Source: an uncultured bacterium (GTDB lineage: Bacteria > Actinomycetota > Coriobacteriia > Coriobacteriales > Coriobacteriaceae). Taken from it: a DNA stretch of 28,102 nucleotides. The stretch covers positions 1 through 28,102 of the forward strand of contig CAJMSO010000003.1 of NCBI GenBank assembly GCA_905216075.1. Direction: 5' to 3'. The notes beneath the pieces are model-generated. The model did not search any database, had not been told where the DNA came from, and saw nothing but the letters and a program-made list of their open reading frames with translations. Made by a program: the position numbers and the translations under genes. Shown here piece by piece: positions 1 to 6,080 of the stretch. The first letter of the stretch is position 1; every line of letters starts with the position of its first letter.

Positions 1-930
1 GGGACGGGCCGACAGCAGACCCTCGAGGTTTTTGGCGAACACGTTGATCGCCTCGGTTTGCGCGCGCACGGTGAGCTTCGCGCGAGCCTCGCGTTCGAGC
101 GACGGCGCCATGAGGCGCTTGTAGCCATCGGCGATGGCGGCGTCGAACACGGGCGCGAATACGCCGCATCGGCGCGGCCAGCGAGCGCCAAGGCGTGCAG
201 TAGCCGCGCTTGCGTCGACGTTCACGCGCACGCGGAGCTTGCCCTCGCGCTCACCGCGGTCGATAGCCAGCACACGGTGGTTGGGTATACGGCGCAGCGG
301 CTCGTCAAAGTTGTAGTAGGGCTCGTAGGGAGTCTTCTCCGCAGGGTCGGTAGCCTCGACGACGATATCGGCGGTGTTTTGCGTAAAGGCGCGCAGGTCG
401 GCGACGTTCTCAGGGTCTTCGGCCACCGTCTCGGCAACGATGTCGGCGGCGCCGGCGAGCGCCTTCTCGGGCGTGTCGAAGCCGGCTTCCTCGTTGACGT
501 ATTCCGCGGCGGCGTCGAGCGCGCTGCCCTTGGCCGACGCCTGCATGATGATTATGTTGGCGAGTGGCTCCAGGCCTGCCTCGCGGGCCTTCTGCGCGCG
601 GGTCATGCGCTTTTTGCGGTAGGGCTTGTAGAGGTCCTCGACGCGCTGGAGCTGCGTGGCCTCGCGAATCTGCTGCTCGAGTTCGGGCGTGAGCTTGCCC
701 TGGGCGTCGATGAGCAGAATGACGTCCTCTTTACGCTGCTCAAGATTGCGCAGGTAGGACAGGCGCTCGTCGAGCGCGCGCAGGGCGACGTCGTCCATGC
801 CGCCCGTGGCCTCCTTGCGGTAGCGCGAGATAAAGGGAATGGTGTTGCCCTCGTCGATGAGCTTGACGGCCGCTTCGATGTTGGCGGCCTTAAGGTTGAG
901 CTCGCGAGCGAGCTGGGCGATAAGGTCCAT
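1..930 (-). CDS. tex: Tex-family transcription accessory protein, N-terminal part (runs off left edge)
   Basis: The minus strand is open from an ATG at 930-928 to the window edge, giving 310 residues with no stop. It begins MDLIAQLARELNLKAANIEA and contains TIPFISRYRKEATGGMDD, the RVEDLYKPYRKKRMTRAQKA stretch and HRVLAIDRGEREGKLRV, which I recognise as the N-terminal and central helical parts of Tex. Tex is a cytoplasmic nucleic-acid-binding protein with YqgF-like and C-terminal S1 domains; those C-terminal parts lie outside the window. An AAGGAG box sits a few bases before the ATG and fixes the start. The stretch around residues 244-257 (ASAATARLGARWPRR) looks less conserved than the rest to my eye. 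The role in transcription is known for the family, not shown here. Confidence 0.9.
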   Translation of the reverse strand, partial: MDLIAQLARELNLKAANIEAAVKLIDEGNTIPFISRYRKEATGGMDDVALRALDERLSYLRNLEQRKEDVILLIDAQGKLTPELEQQIREATQLQRVEDLYKPYRKKRMTRAQKAREAGLEPLANIIIMQASAKGSALDAAAEYVNEEAGFDTPEKALAGAADIVAETVAEDPENVADLRAFTQNTADIVVEATDPAEKTPYEPYYNFDEPLRRIPNHRVLAIDRGEREGKLRVRVNVDASAATARLGARWPRRCGVFAPVFDAAIADGYKRLMAPSLEREARAKLTVRAQTEAINVFAKNLEGLLSARP

Positions 931-995
931 GGGACTCCTTGCGTTTAAGGTGCGTTTGCAGCATAGGGCTACCAAGGATACCACCCGTCCCAAAA

Positions 996-1205
996 GGCTG
1001 TTTTGGGGCCGCGCCACGAAAACGGCCTTTCTGCTACGTTTTACCCGTAGGGGTCGACCATACCTGGGTTTTCCGAAAATCGGCAAGCCGTTTACCTGTG
1101 GTTTTTATTTCGCGAAATTCGGTATGGTTGAGGGAGGTCGGTTAAACGTAGTAGATAGACCCATTTCGTGGCGAACGAATCAAGTCGAGGTGCAAAATAG
1201 CCCCC
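996..1205. repeat. Head-to-head pair of about 90-base imperfect inverted repeats
   Basis: The 408-base gap 931-1338 has no convincing gene. Bases 1013-1044 match the reverse complement of 1141-1172 at 26 of 32 positions (both start GCCACGAAA and contain CTACGTTT). CCATACC at 1058-1064 pairs with GGTATGG at 1121-1127, with the same 13-base spacing from the first block in both arms. GGCTGTTTTG (996-1005) corresponds to GGCTATTTTG on the other strand near 1193-1204. The two copies face each other around a spacer near 1080-1105 and could fold into one very long hairpin. Short open frames here are unlikely to be genes. Confidence 0.7.
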
Positions 1206-1237
1206 GCCCCAGAAAAACGTCGGCAAGGTAGCAAAAT

Positions 1238-1267
1238 GCCCCGCGGGCAGGAGGCTGCTCGCGGGGC
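1238..1267 (-). terminator. Weak Rho-independent terminator of the Gfo/Idh operon
   Basis: GCCCCGCGGGCA (1238-1249) and TGCTCGCGGGGC (1256-1267) form a 12-base stem with one imperfect pair and a six-base loop. On the minus strand the stem is followed by ATTTTGC, only a short T run. It lies about 70 bases past the Gfo/Idh stop codon. Confidence 0.5.
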
Positions 1268-1338
1268 AAAGAAGAGGGGCTTGTTGGTGGTGGACCGAGG
1301 GGCTTGACATGAGTTTTGCCGCGGTCAGGCCTAAGGCA

Positions 1339-2379
1339 TTACAGCTCGACGAGCTGGCCGGTCTCGGCGGCCTCCTTGATGGCGTTGAGAAGCGTGAGCG
1401 TCTTGACGTTATCGGCGGGGGTCACGACGGGCTCGACCTCGCGGCGAACGACCTTCACAAAGTGCTTGAGCTGCATCTTGTGCGGCAGCGCCGGGTCGAC
1501 AGCCGGAATCTCCATCTGCAGCGGCTTGTGCCAGTTAGAGGCGCCGTCGTAGGAGAACTGGTGCAGGCGGGGCAGCGACAGGGCGCCCAGGGTTCCGCCG
1601 ATAAAGTAGGCGTCGGCGTCGAAGGGGCGGTACTGCGGATCCTCGCGAGCGGTTGCCTCCCAGTTCCAGGGGCTGGCGGTGGCGTCGGAGATGGTCATGC
1701 TTGCGAGCGCGCCATCGGCAAAACGGACGTTGACCACGGCGGAGTCCTCGGTCTCAAAACCGCGGGCGGCGCTGGACTGCATACCCTGGACGGCAACGGG
1801 CTCGCCCAGCAGGTAGCGGAGCAGGTCGACGTCGTGCACCAGGTTGACCAGGATCGGGCCGGCACCCTTCTTGCGGCGCCACTCGACATCGAAATACTCG
1901 TCATTCTTATAGATCATGTAGTGGAAGCTCGACACGGTGAGCTTGCCCAGCTCGCCGGACTCGATGATCTCCTTGGCCTTGTTGACGAAGGGGTTGTGGC
2001 GACGGTGCTGACCCACGAGCACGGGCACGCCGGCGGTCTCGGCCTCGGCGGCGAAAGCCTGGGCATCCTCCAGGTCGTTGGAGATCGGCTTTTCGACCAA
2101 CGGCACGATGTTGCGCTTCACGGCCTCGCGAGCAACGCCCAGGTGCAGGTCGTTGGGCGTGGCGATGATGACGGCCTCGGGCTTGACCTCGTCCATCATC
2201 TGGGCGGGATCGGTATAAAACGGCACGCCGGCGGCCTCGGCCGTGGCGCGGGCGCCCTCAAAGGCGTCGGCGATGGCGACGAGCTCGGCCTCGGGCTCCT
2301 CGGTGACAAAGCGGATGTGGTTGCGGCCCATGGCGCCGGCGCCGATAACGGCAATGCGGACGGGGTTGAGCTCAGACAT
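1339..2379 (-). CDS. Gfo/Idh/MocA-family NAD(P)-dependent sugar oxidoreductase
   Basis: The product is 346 residues, the usual size for this family. A Rossmann dinucleotide-binding motif GAGAMG lies at residues 13-18, and the family-typical EKP signature (E96-K97-P98) provides the active-site lysine. A DVDLLRYLLGE segment resembles the family's HD(V/I)D region. The enzyme probably oxidises or reduces a cyclic sugar, sugar acid or polyol in the cytoplasm, but the substrate cannot be read from the sequence. The start ATG at 2379-2377 is preceded by AAGGAG at good spacing. It is the last gene of a minus-strand run with an SDR dehydrogenase and an MFS carrier, which suggests a three-gene import-and-oxidise pathway. 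A palindrome (2410-2440) separates it from the MFS gene and could alter relative expression. Confidence 0.85.
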   Translation of the reverse strand: MSELNPVRIAVIGAGAMGRNHIRFVTEEPEAELVAIADAFEGARATAEAAGVPFYTDPAQMMDEVKPEAVIIATPNDLHLGVAREAVKRNIVPLVEKPISNDLEDAQAFAAEAETAGVPVLVGQHRRHNPFVNKAKEIIESGELGKLTVSSFHYMIYKNDEYFDVEWRRKKGAGPILVNLVHDVDLLRYLLGEPVAVQGMQSSAARGFETEDSAVVNVRFADGALASMTISDATASPWNWEATAREDPQYRPFDADAYFIGGTLGALSLPRLHQFSYDGASNWHKPLQMEIPAVDPALPHKMQLKHFVKVVRREVEPVVTPADNVKTLTLLNAIKEAAETGQLVEL

Positions 2380-2409
2380 TTCGACTCCTTAATACTGGTG
2401 ACCGGTGAA

Positions 2410-2440
2410 ATGCGACAAAGGGGCTGTCCCTTTGTCGCAT
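2410..2440. repeat. Dispersed palindrome, copy 1 (ATGCGACAAAGGG arms)
   Basis: ATGCGACAAAGGG (2410-2422) and CCCTTTGTCGCAT (2428-2440) are perfect 13-base arms around GCTGT. The same palindrome recurs at 19082, 20630 and 26859. This copy lies in the gap between the MFS and Gfo/Idh genes, inside the likely transcript. Confidence 0.9.
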
Positions 2441-2448
2441 CGGTAAAA

Positions 2449-3705
2449 CTAGGCGGACTTCTTCTTGCTGTCGGAGACCATCATGTAGACGGTGAGCACG
2501 ACGGCGATGGCGGCGATCACAATAGCGCCGTAGAAGGACTGCTGGTAGGCGGCGCTGCCGGCCTCGGCGTGATACAGCACGGCGGTGATGGGCTGGCTGA
2601 TCCAGGTGGAAGCGGCATAACCCAAAAACATGATGCCGTAGTTGACGCCGATGTTGCTGGTGCCAAAGGCGCCACCGGTGAGCGGCGGGTAGATGACAAG
2701 CAGGGCGCCAAAGCTAAAGCCGAGCAGGGCGAGCGCCACAAAGAACATGCCCTGCGTAAAGCTCATCGACATGATGACGAGTGCGACGATGGTGACGACA
2801 AGGCTGATAAGCAGCGACTTATAGGCGCCGAGCTTGTCGATGATCTGGCCAAAGGACAGACGTCCAACCAGGTTGGCGCAGGTGTTAACGGAGACCACCA
2901 CGCCGCCGAGGGCGACGGCCGCAGCGCTCGTGGGGTCGGCGAAGAGCTGGACGGCAGCGATGGAGGCAACCTTGCCCACGAGCAGGGTGCCCGCGGTGGC
3001 GGCAAAGGCGAAGGTGACGATGAGGACCCAGAAGCGCGGGGTCTTGACCATCTCGCCCGGTGTGAGGTCACCGAAGGTGCCGGCATGCGCGCCACCCTTG
3101 GGGGCCTCGAAGCCCTCGGGCAGCCAGCCGGCCTCGGGGGCCTTCAGGAACAGGGCGGAGGCGGCGATCGTTACAAAGAAGATGACGCCGAGTGCCTTGA
3201 GCGCGCCAAAGATGCCAAGGCTCGGGATGAGCAGCGAGGCGAGCACCGGGGACAGCACGGCGGGACCGGCGGTCGAAGCGGCCAGGGTGATGCCGGAGGC
3301 GAGACCCTTCTTGTCGATGAACCACTTTTGGCCGGTGGTGAGCGCCGGGTTGTAGCCCAGGCCGTTGCCGACAGCGGCGACGAGCGAGAACCACAGGTAG
3401 AACTGCCACGGCTCGGTGACGGTGCCGGACATGAACCAGCCCAGGCCGTAGCACACGGCGGCGGCGATCACGACGTTGCGCGGGCCGATCTTATCGGAGA
3501 TGCGGCCGGCGAAGATGCCCGTCACGGCCATGATGGTCTGAAAGACCGGGAAGGCCCAGGTGAGAGCGCTGGACCACTCGGGGTAGACGGCGAGCAGGTT
3601 CTTGCTCACGACGGAATACAGCGCGATGGAGCTGATGAAGAACATGGTGACGCACGCGGCGGAAAGCACGACGGCGCGACCCTTGTTGGAGTTGGTGGAA
3701 GCCAT
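2449..3705 (-). CDS. MFS transporter, OFA (oxalate/formate antiporter-like) family
   Basis: This 418-residue protein has about twelve hydrophobic segments and an N-terminal MFS-type loop AGRISDKIGPRNV after the second helix. A second RLSFGQIIDKLG loop follows the eighth. The GWFMSGTVTEPWQFYLWFSL and GNGLGYNPALTTGQKWF stretches are typical of the OFA branch, which moves small carboxylates or other organic anions. The C-terminus SDSKKKSA is charged and cytoplasmic. The gene lies between an SDR dehydrogenase (66 bases upstream) and a Gfo/Idh enzyme (downstream), so it most likely imports the substrate of those enzymes. The substrate is unknown; a sugar acid is a guess. Confidence is high for the family and low for the cargo. 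Confidence 0.85.
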   Translation of the reverse strand: MASTNSNKGRAVVLSAACVTMFFISSIALYSVVSKNLLAVYPEWSSALTWAFPVFQTIMAVTGIFAGRISDKIGPRNVVIAAAVCYGLGWFMSGTVTEPWQFYLWFSLVAAVGNGLGYNPALTTGQKWFIDKKGLASGITLAASTAGPAVLSPVLASLLIPSLGIFGALKALGVIFFVTIAASALFLKAPEAGWLPEGFEAPKGGAHAGTFGDLTPGEMVKTPRFWVLIVTFAFAATAGTLLVGKVASIAAVQLFADPTSAAAVALGGVVVSVNTCANLVGRLSFGQIIDKLGAYKSLLISLVVTIVALVIMSMSFTQGMFFVALALLGFSFGALLVIYPPLTGGAFGTSNIGVNYGIMFLGYAASTWISQPITAVLYHAEAGSAAYQQSFYGAIVIAAIAVVLTVYMMVSDSKKKSA

Positions 3706-3771
3706 TGGACTCTTTCTAATCGATACGGGGGAGGAGCGGTCGTGTCCGCGGGGCCTCCCTGTCAGGTTGGT

Positions 3772-4653
3772 TTACTGGTCAGTCGGCTTGGCGACGCCGG
3801 ACTCATCGGACCAGAGCTCGACACCCTTGTTCTTGAGGTAGTTGTCGGCATAGGCGCGACGGCCGCCGGGCTTGGCGGTGAGGTCACCCATCATGTTGGA
3901 GAAGCCGCCGTCGACCTTGATGGCGTCGCCGGTGGTAAAGTCCGAGCGCTTGGACGCCAGGAACATGACGGCGTTGGCGATATCACTGACCTCGCCGATG
4001 CGACGCGTGGCGATCAGGCGGCTGCGGCTCTTTTCGACCTCGGGGTCGGCGTAGAAGTTGGCCGACATCGGGGTCTTAACGAAGCAGGGCTCGACGCAGT
4101 TGGAGCGGACGCCGTAGGGGCCCCACTCGGCGGCGAGCATCTTGGACATCATGTTGACGCCGGCCTTGGTGGAGCTGTACACGCCCGAGAACGTCTCGGG
4201 GGAGTGGCTGGCGACGGTCGAGATATGCACCAGGCGGCCCTGGCCGGCCTTGATCATCTCGCGACCAAAGCGCTGCGAGGTGATGAAGTAACCGGTGAGA
4301 TTGACGTTGAGCACCTGCTCCCAGTCGCTCAGCGGCAGGTCCTCCATGGCGGCGAAGCGCAGGATGCCGGCGGTGTTGACGAGAACGTCGACGCGGCCGA
4401 AGTCGGCGATGGTGGCGTCGACGGCGGCCTGAACCTCGGCCTCGTCGGTGGCGTTCATCTTGTAACCCTCGGCGTGGATGCCAAACTCGGCGGCGAGGTC
4501 GGCGGCAGCGGCCTTGACCTTTTCCTCGTCCAGATCGAGCAGGACGACGTTAGCGCCGTTGCGGGCGAACTCGCGGCAAATCTCGACGCCCATACCGCCG
4601 AGTGCGCCGGTCACGACGCAGACATCGCCCTCGAGCTTAAGCCAGTTGCTCAT
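3772..4653 (-). CDS. Short-chain dehydrogenase/reductase (SDR)
   Basis: The product is 293 residues. The cofactor-binding motif TGALGGMG lies at residues 15-22, an NTAG motif (variant of NNAG) follows, and the catalytic set is Ser in HISTVAS with Tyr159 and Lys163 in YSSTK. An acidic residue in LLDLDEE at the end of the second strand suggests NAD(H) preference. A C-terminal extension after GGFSNMMGD is longer than in the smallest SDRs. Relatives with this layout act on sugar alcohols and sugar acids (gluconate 5-dehydrogenase-like); the exact substrate is unknown. It is the first gene of the minus-strand operon, with a GGGAAG-type ribosome site before ATG 4653-4651. It is divergent from a LysR gene that probably controls it. 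Confidence 0.85.
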   Translation of the reverse strand: MSNWLKLEGDVCVVTGALGGMGVEICREFARNGANVVLLDLDEEKVKAAAADLAAEFGIHAEGYKMNATDEAEVQAAVDATIADFGRVDVLVNTAGILRFAAMEDLPLSDWEQVLNVNLTGYFITSQRFGREMIKAGQGRLVHISTVASHSPETFSGVYSSTKAGVNMMSKMLAAEWGPYGVRSNCVEPCFVKTPMSANFYADPEVEKSRSRLIATRRIGEVSDIANAVMFLASKRSDFTTGDAIKVDGGFSNMMGDLTAKPGGRRAYADNYLKNKGVELWSDESGVAKPTDQ

Positions 4654-4885
4654 AGGAACTTCCCTTCTTGTGCCTCCCGGTGGGTCGCTCCCATTAACCG
4701 ACCCACGTGGTTTTCGCTGGTTATCGTATGCTTTGCATTTGCGCAGGTGAATTGCATATTTGTTAGAATGGCGTTAACCGTAGGTTTACACCGTGCGATG
4801 CAGTTTTTCTCAATTGAGCGCGTGACCTGCGAAAACAACCCCCTGTGGCATCATGTGGCCACAGACGCGAAAACGGGAGATTGAC
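4654..4885. promoter_or_regulatory. Divergent control region between SDR operon and LysR gene
   Basis: On the minus strand, TTCACC and TACGAT with 17 bases between them form a possible promoter for the SDR operon. Downstream of it, GTGGGTCG (4680-4687) and CGACCCAC (4699-4706) make a perfect eight-base inverted repeat with an 11-base spacer, placed in the leader. It could be a regulator site or an RNA hairpin. On the plus strand a TAGAAT hexamer (4764-4769) is a possible -10 for the LysR gene, but no good -35 is visible. LysR proteins usually bind such divergent gaps; no specific site is proven here. Confidence 0.45.
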
Positions 4886-5764
4886 GTGTACGATCGACGA
4901 CTTGAGGCCATATCGGCCGCCGCGGAGCTGGGAAGCTTCTCGCGTGCGGCGGCAAAATTGCGCGTGTCGACCCCGGCACTCGTCAAGCAGGTGTCGGGCT
5001 TCGAGACCGAGTTCGGCATCACGCTGTTCGAGCGCTCGCACTCGGGTGTCAAGGTGACGCCGGCCGGCGCCCTGCTGGTGGACGACGCGCGCTCGATCAT
5101 GCGGCAGTCCGAGGACGCGCTACGCCGTGCCAGACGCGCGGCGGGCGATGGCGGTGCCGTGCGTCTGGGCGTGTCGATGATGTGCCCGGGGCGCCAAACG
5201 CTGTCGATGTGGTCGGACATTCACGATCTGGAACCGTCGCTGCGATTTGAGATCGTGCCGGTAAGCGACCTCTATGACGAGCGCGAATCCGTCATGCGCA
5301 GCCTTGGTCGCGAGGTGGATGTAGTGCAGTCGAGTTTTTCGACCCCACGCTGGGGTGATGCCTGCCAAAAGCTCCGCATCGTTAACGTGCCGTTTTATAT
5401 CGACCTGCCGCGTACGAGCCCGCTGGCGCGTAAGACGCGCATCACGGTCGCCGACTTGGAGGGCATGCGCCTGCGCGTGCTCCGCCACGGCAACGACGCA
5501 ATGGACAGTCTGCGCATCGACCTTCTGGCCGACGGCGGCGTTGACGTGATCGACGTGGACAGCTTTGACTTTGCGCTCTTTAACGAGGCGGAGGAAAAGG
5601 GCGACGCGGTGCTCACCTGCGGGGCGTGGTCGGGGGTGCACCCGGCCTTTGTGGGCGTGCCGTTCCTGTGCGGCCGTGAGGTGCCGGTCTTTTTGCACTA
5701 TCCGCTCGAGCCCACCCTCCAAGTCCAAAAATTCGTCAACGCCATGGCCCAGCTTCTCACCTAG
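4886..5764 (+). CDS. LysR-family transcriptional regulator
   Basis: The N-terminal winged helix-turn-helix spans about residues 1-60 (AAELGSFSRAAAKLRVSTPA followed by LVKQVSGFETEFGITLFER), the LysR signature. A periplasmic-binding-protein-like effector domain follows. I chose the GTG at 4886 because GGGAGA lies just upstream at proper spacing and it yields the usual short LysR N-terminus. An in-frame ATG at 4853 would add 11 residues and lacks such a site. The gene is transcribed away from the SDR-MFS-Gfo operon and most likely activates it when the substrate is present, by analogy with other divergent LysR genes. The effector is unknown. No clear terminator follows it before the pilus promoter region. 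Confidence 0.85.
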   Translation: MYDRRLEAISAAAELGSFSRAAAKLRVSTPALVKQVSGFETEFGITLFERSHSGVKVTPAGALLVDDARSIMRQSEDALRRARRAAGDGGAVRLGVSMMCPGRQTLSMWSDIHDLEPSLRFEIVPVSDLYDERESVMRSLGREVDVVQSSFSTPRWGDACQKLRIVNVPFYIDLPRTSPLARKTRITVADLEGMRLRVLRHGNDAMDSLRIDLLADGGVDVIDVDSFDFALFNEAEEKGDAVLTCGAWSGVHPAFVGVPFLCGREVPVFLHYPLEPTLQVQKFVNAMAQLLT

Positions 5765-5815
5765 CTCACCTGGGACGGGGCTCTTTTGGCTACTTTTGCC
5801 GTCCTACCTGCGCAA

Positions 5816-5841
5816 TGCGAAAAATGAGGTGCGAAAAATGA
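5816..5841. repeat. Tandem 12-base direct repeat upstream of the pilus promoter
   Basis: TGCGAAAAATGA occurs at 5816-5827 and again at 5830-5841, a 14-base period, 24 bases before the predicted -35. The placement fits an activator or repressor site, but this is inference. Confidence 0.5.
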
Positions 5842-5864
5842 CTCCAAATCGGTCACGTATAATT

Positions 5865-5893
5865 TTGCTTTTGCCCTGAGCTGGTTGTAGAAT
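5865..5893 (+). promoter_or_regulatory. Predicted sigma-70-type promoter of the pilus operon
   Basis: TTGCTT (5865-5870) and TAGAAT (5888-5893) are separated by 17 bases. Transcription would start near 5900, about 60-95 bases before the candidate adhesin starts. A second TATAAT hexamer at 5858-5863 lacks a matching -35. Confidence 0.55.
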
Positions 5894-5948
5894 GACAAGG
5901 CCTAAACGAACTACTTGTGCAGCTTGCTCGAATGCTCGGGCTGCGGCT

Positions 5949-5956
5949 GGGGGGGG
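5949..5956 (+). repeat. Run of eight G at the ribosome-binding position
   Basis: Eight G residues end seven bases before a GTG at 5964 that is in frame with the signal-peptide ATG at 5994. A G run can pair with the anti-Shine-Dalgarno sequence through G-C and G-U pairs, and no other purine-rich site is visible before 5964 or 5994. Length changes in this run might alter translation. Confidence 0.55.
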
Positions 5957-5993
5957 TGCGCCCGTGCAGGGTCCTTTCGGTCATATTGCGTCG

Positions 5994-6080
5994 ATGCGCC
6001 GCAGCTTTGTGATGTTGCTAGCGGTCTTATGTGCGTTCGTTATGGTCGGGGGGGGGGTTGCCCTCGCGTGCGTACGGTGA
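5994..6080 (+). CDS. Signal-peptide leader of the pilus adhesin, out of frame with its body
   Basis: From ATG 5994 the frame reads MRRSFVMLLAVLCAFVMV then GGG, a basic n-region and a long hydrophobic core as in a Sec signal peptide. It then passes through the G run and stops at 6078-6080 after VALACVR. The mature adhesin continues in another frame directly after the G run. With nine G instead of ten, the leader would read through into LPSRAYGDDGNLIAN, restoring a secreted protein of about 1101 residues with a cleavage region near SRAYG. The true start could be GTG 5964 (adding VQGPFGHIAS), which is better placed relative to the G8 run; ATG 5994 itself lacks a visible ribosome site. Confidence 0.75.
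   Translation: MRRSFVMLLAVLCAFVMVGGGVALACVR

Noticed and set aside
58..948. Plus-strand 296-codon open frame at the left edge
   Set aside because: The opposite strand encodes a well-matching Tex N-terminus with a ribosome site; the plus frame has no recognisable domain.
3772..4653. SDR as a bile-acid hydroxysteroid dehydrogenase
   Set aside because: Collinsella encodes such enzymes, but this sequence looks more like gluconate 5-dehydrogenase-type SDRs and sits with a Gfo/Idh sugar enzyme; the sequence gives no support for a steroid substrate.
1309..4884. Very long plus-strand open frame (1191 codons)
   Set aside because: It lies antisense to three clear genes (Gfo/Idh, MFS, SDR), is rich in low-complexity Gly/Asp/His, shows no domain and is a product of GC-rich codon bias.
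5892..5993. Earlier ATG (5892) for the adhesin leader
   Set aside because: It overlaps the predicted -10 box, has no ribosome site and would add an N-terminus untypical of a signal peptide; GTG 5964 or ATG 5994 are better.
6031..6060. GTG 6031 as the true adhesin start
   Set aside because: It has no ribosome site and would give a protein with a sorting signal but no signal peptide, while a complete signal peptide overlaps it in another frame.
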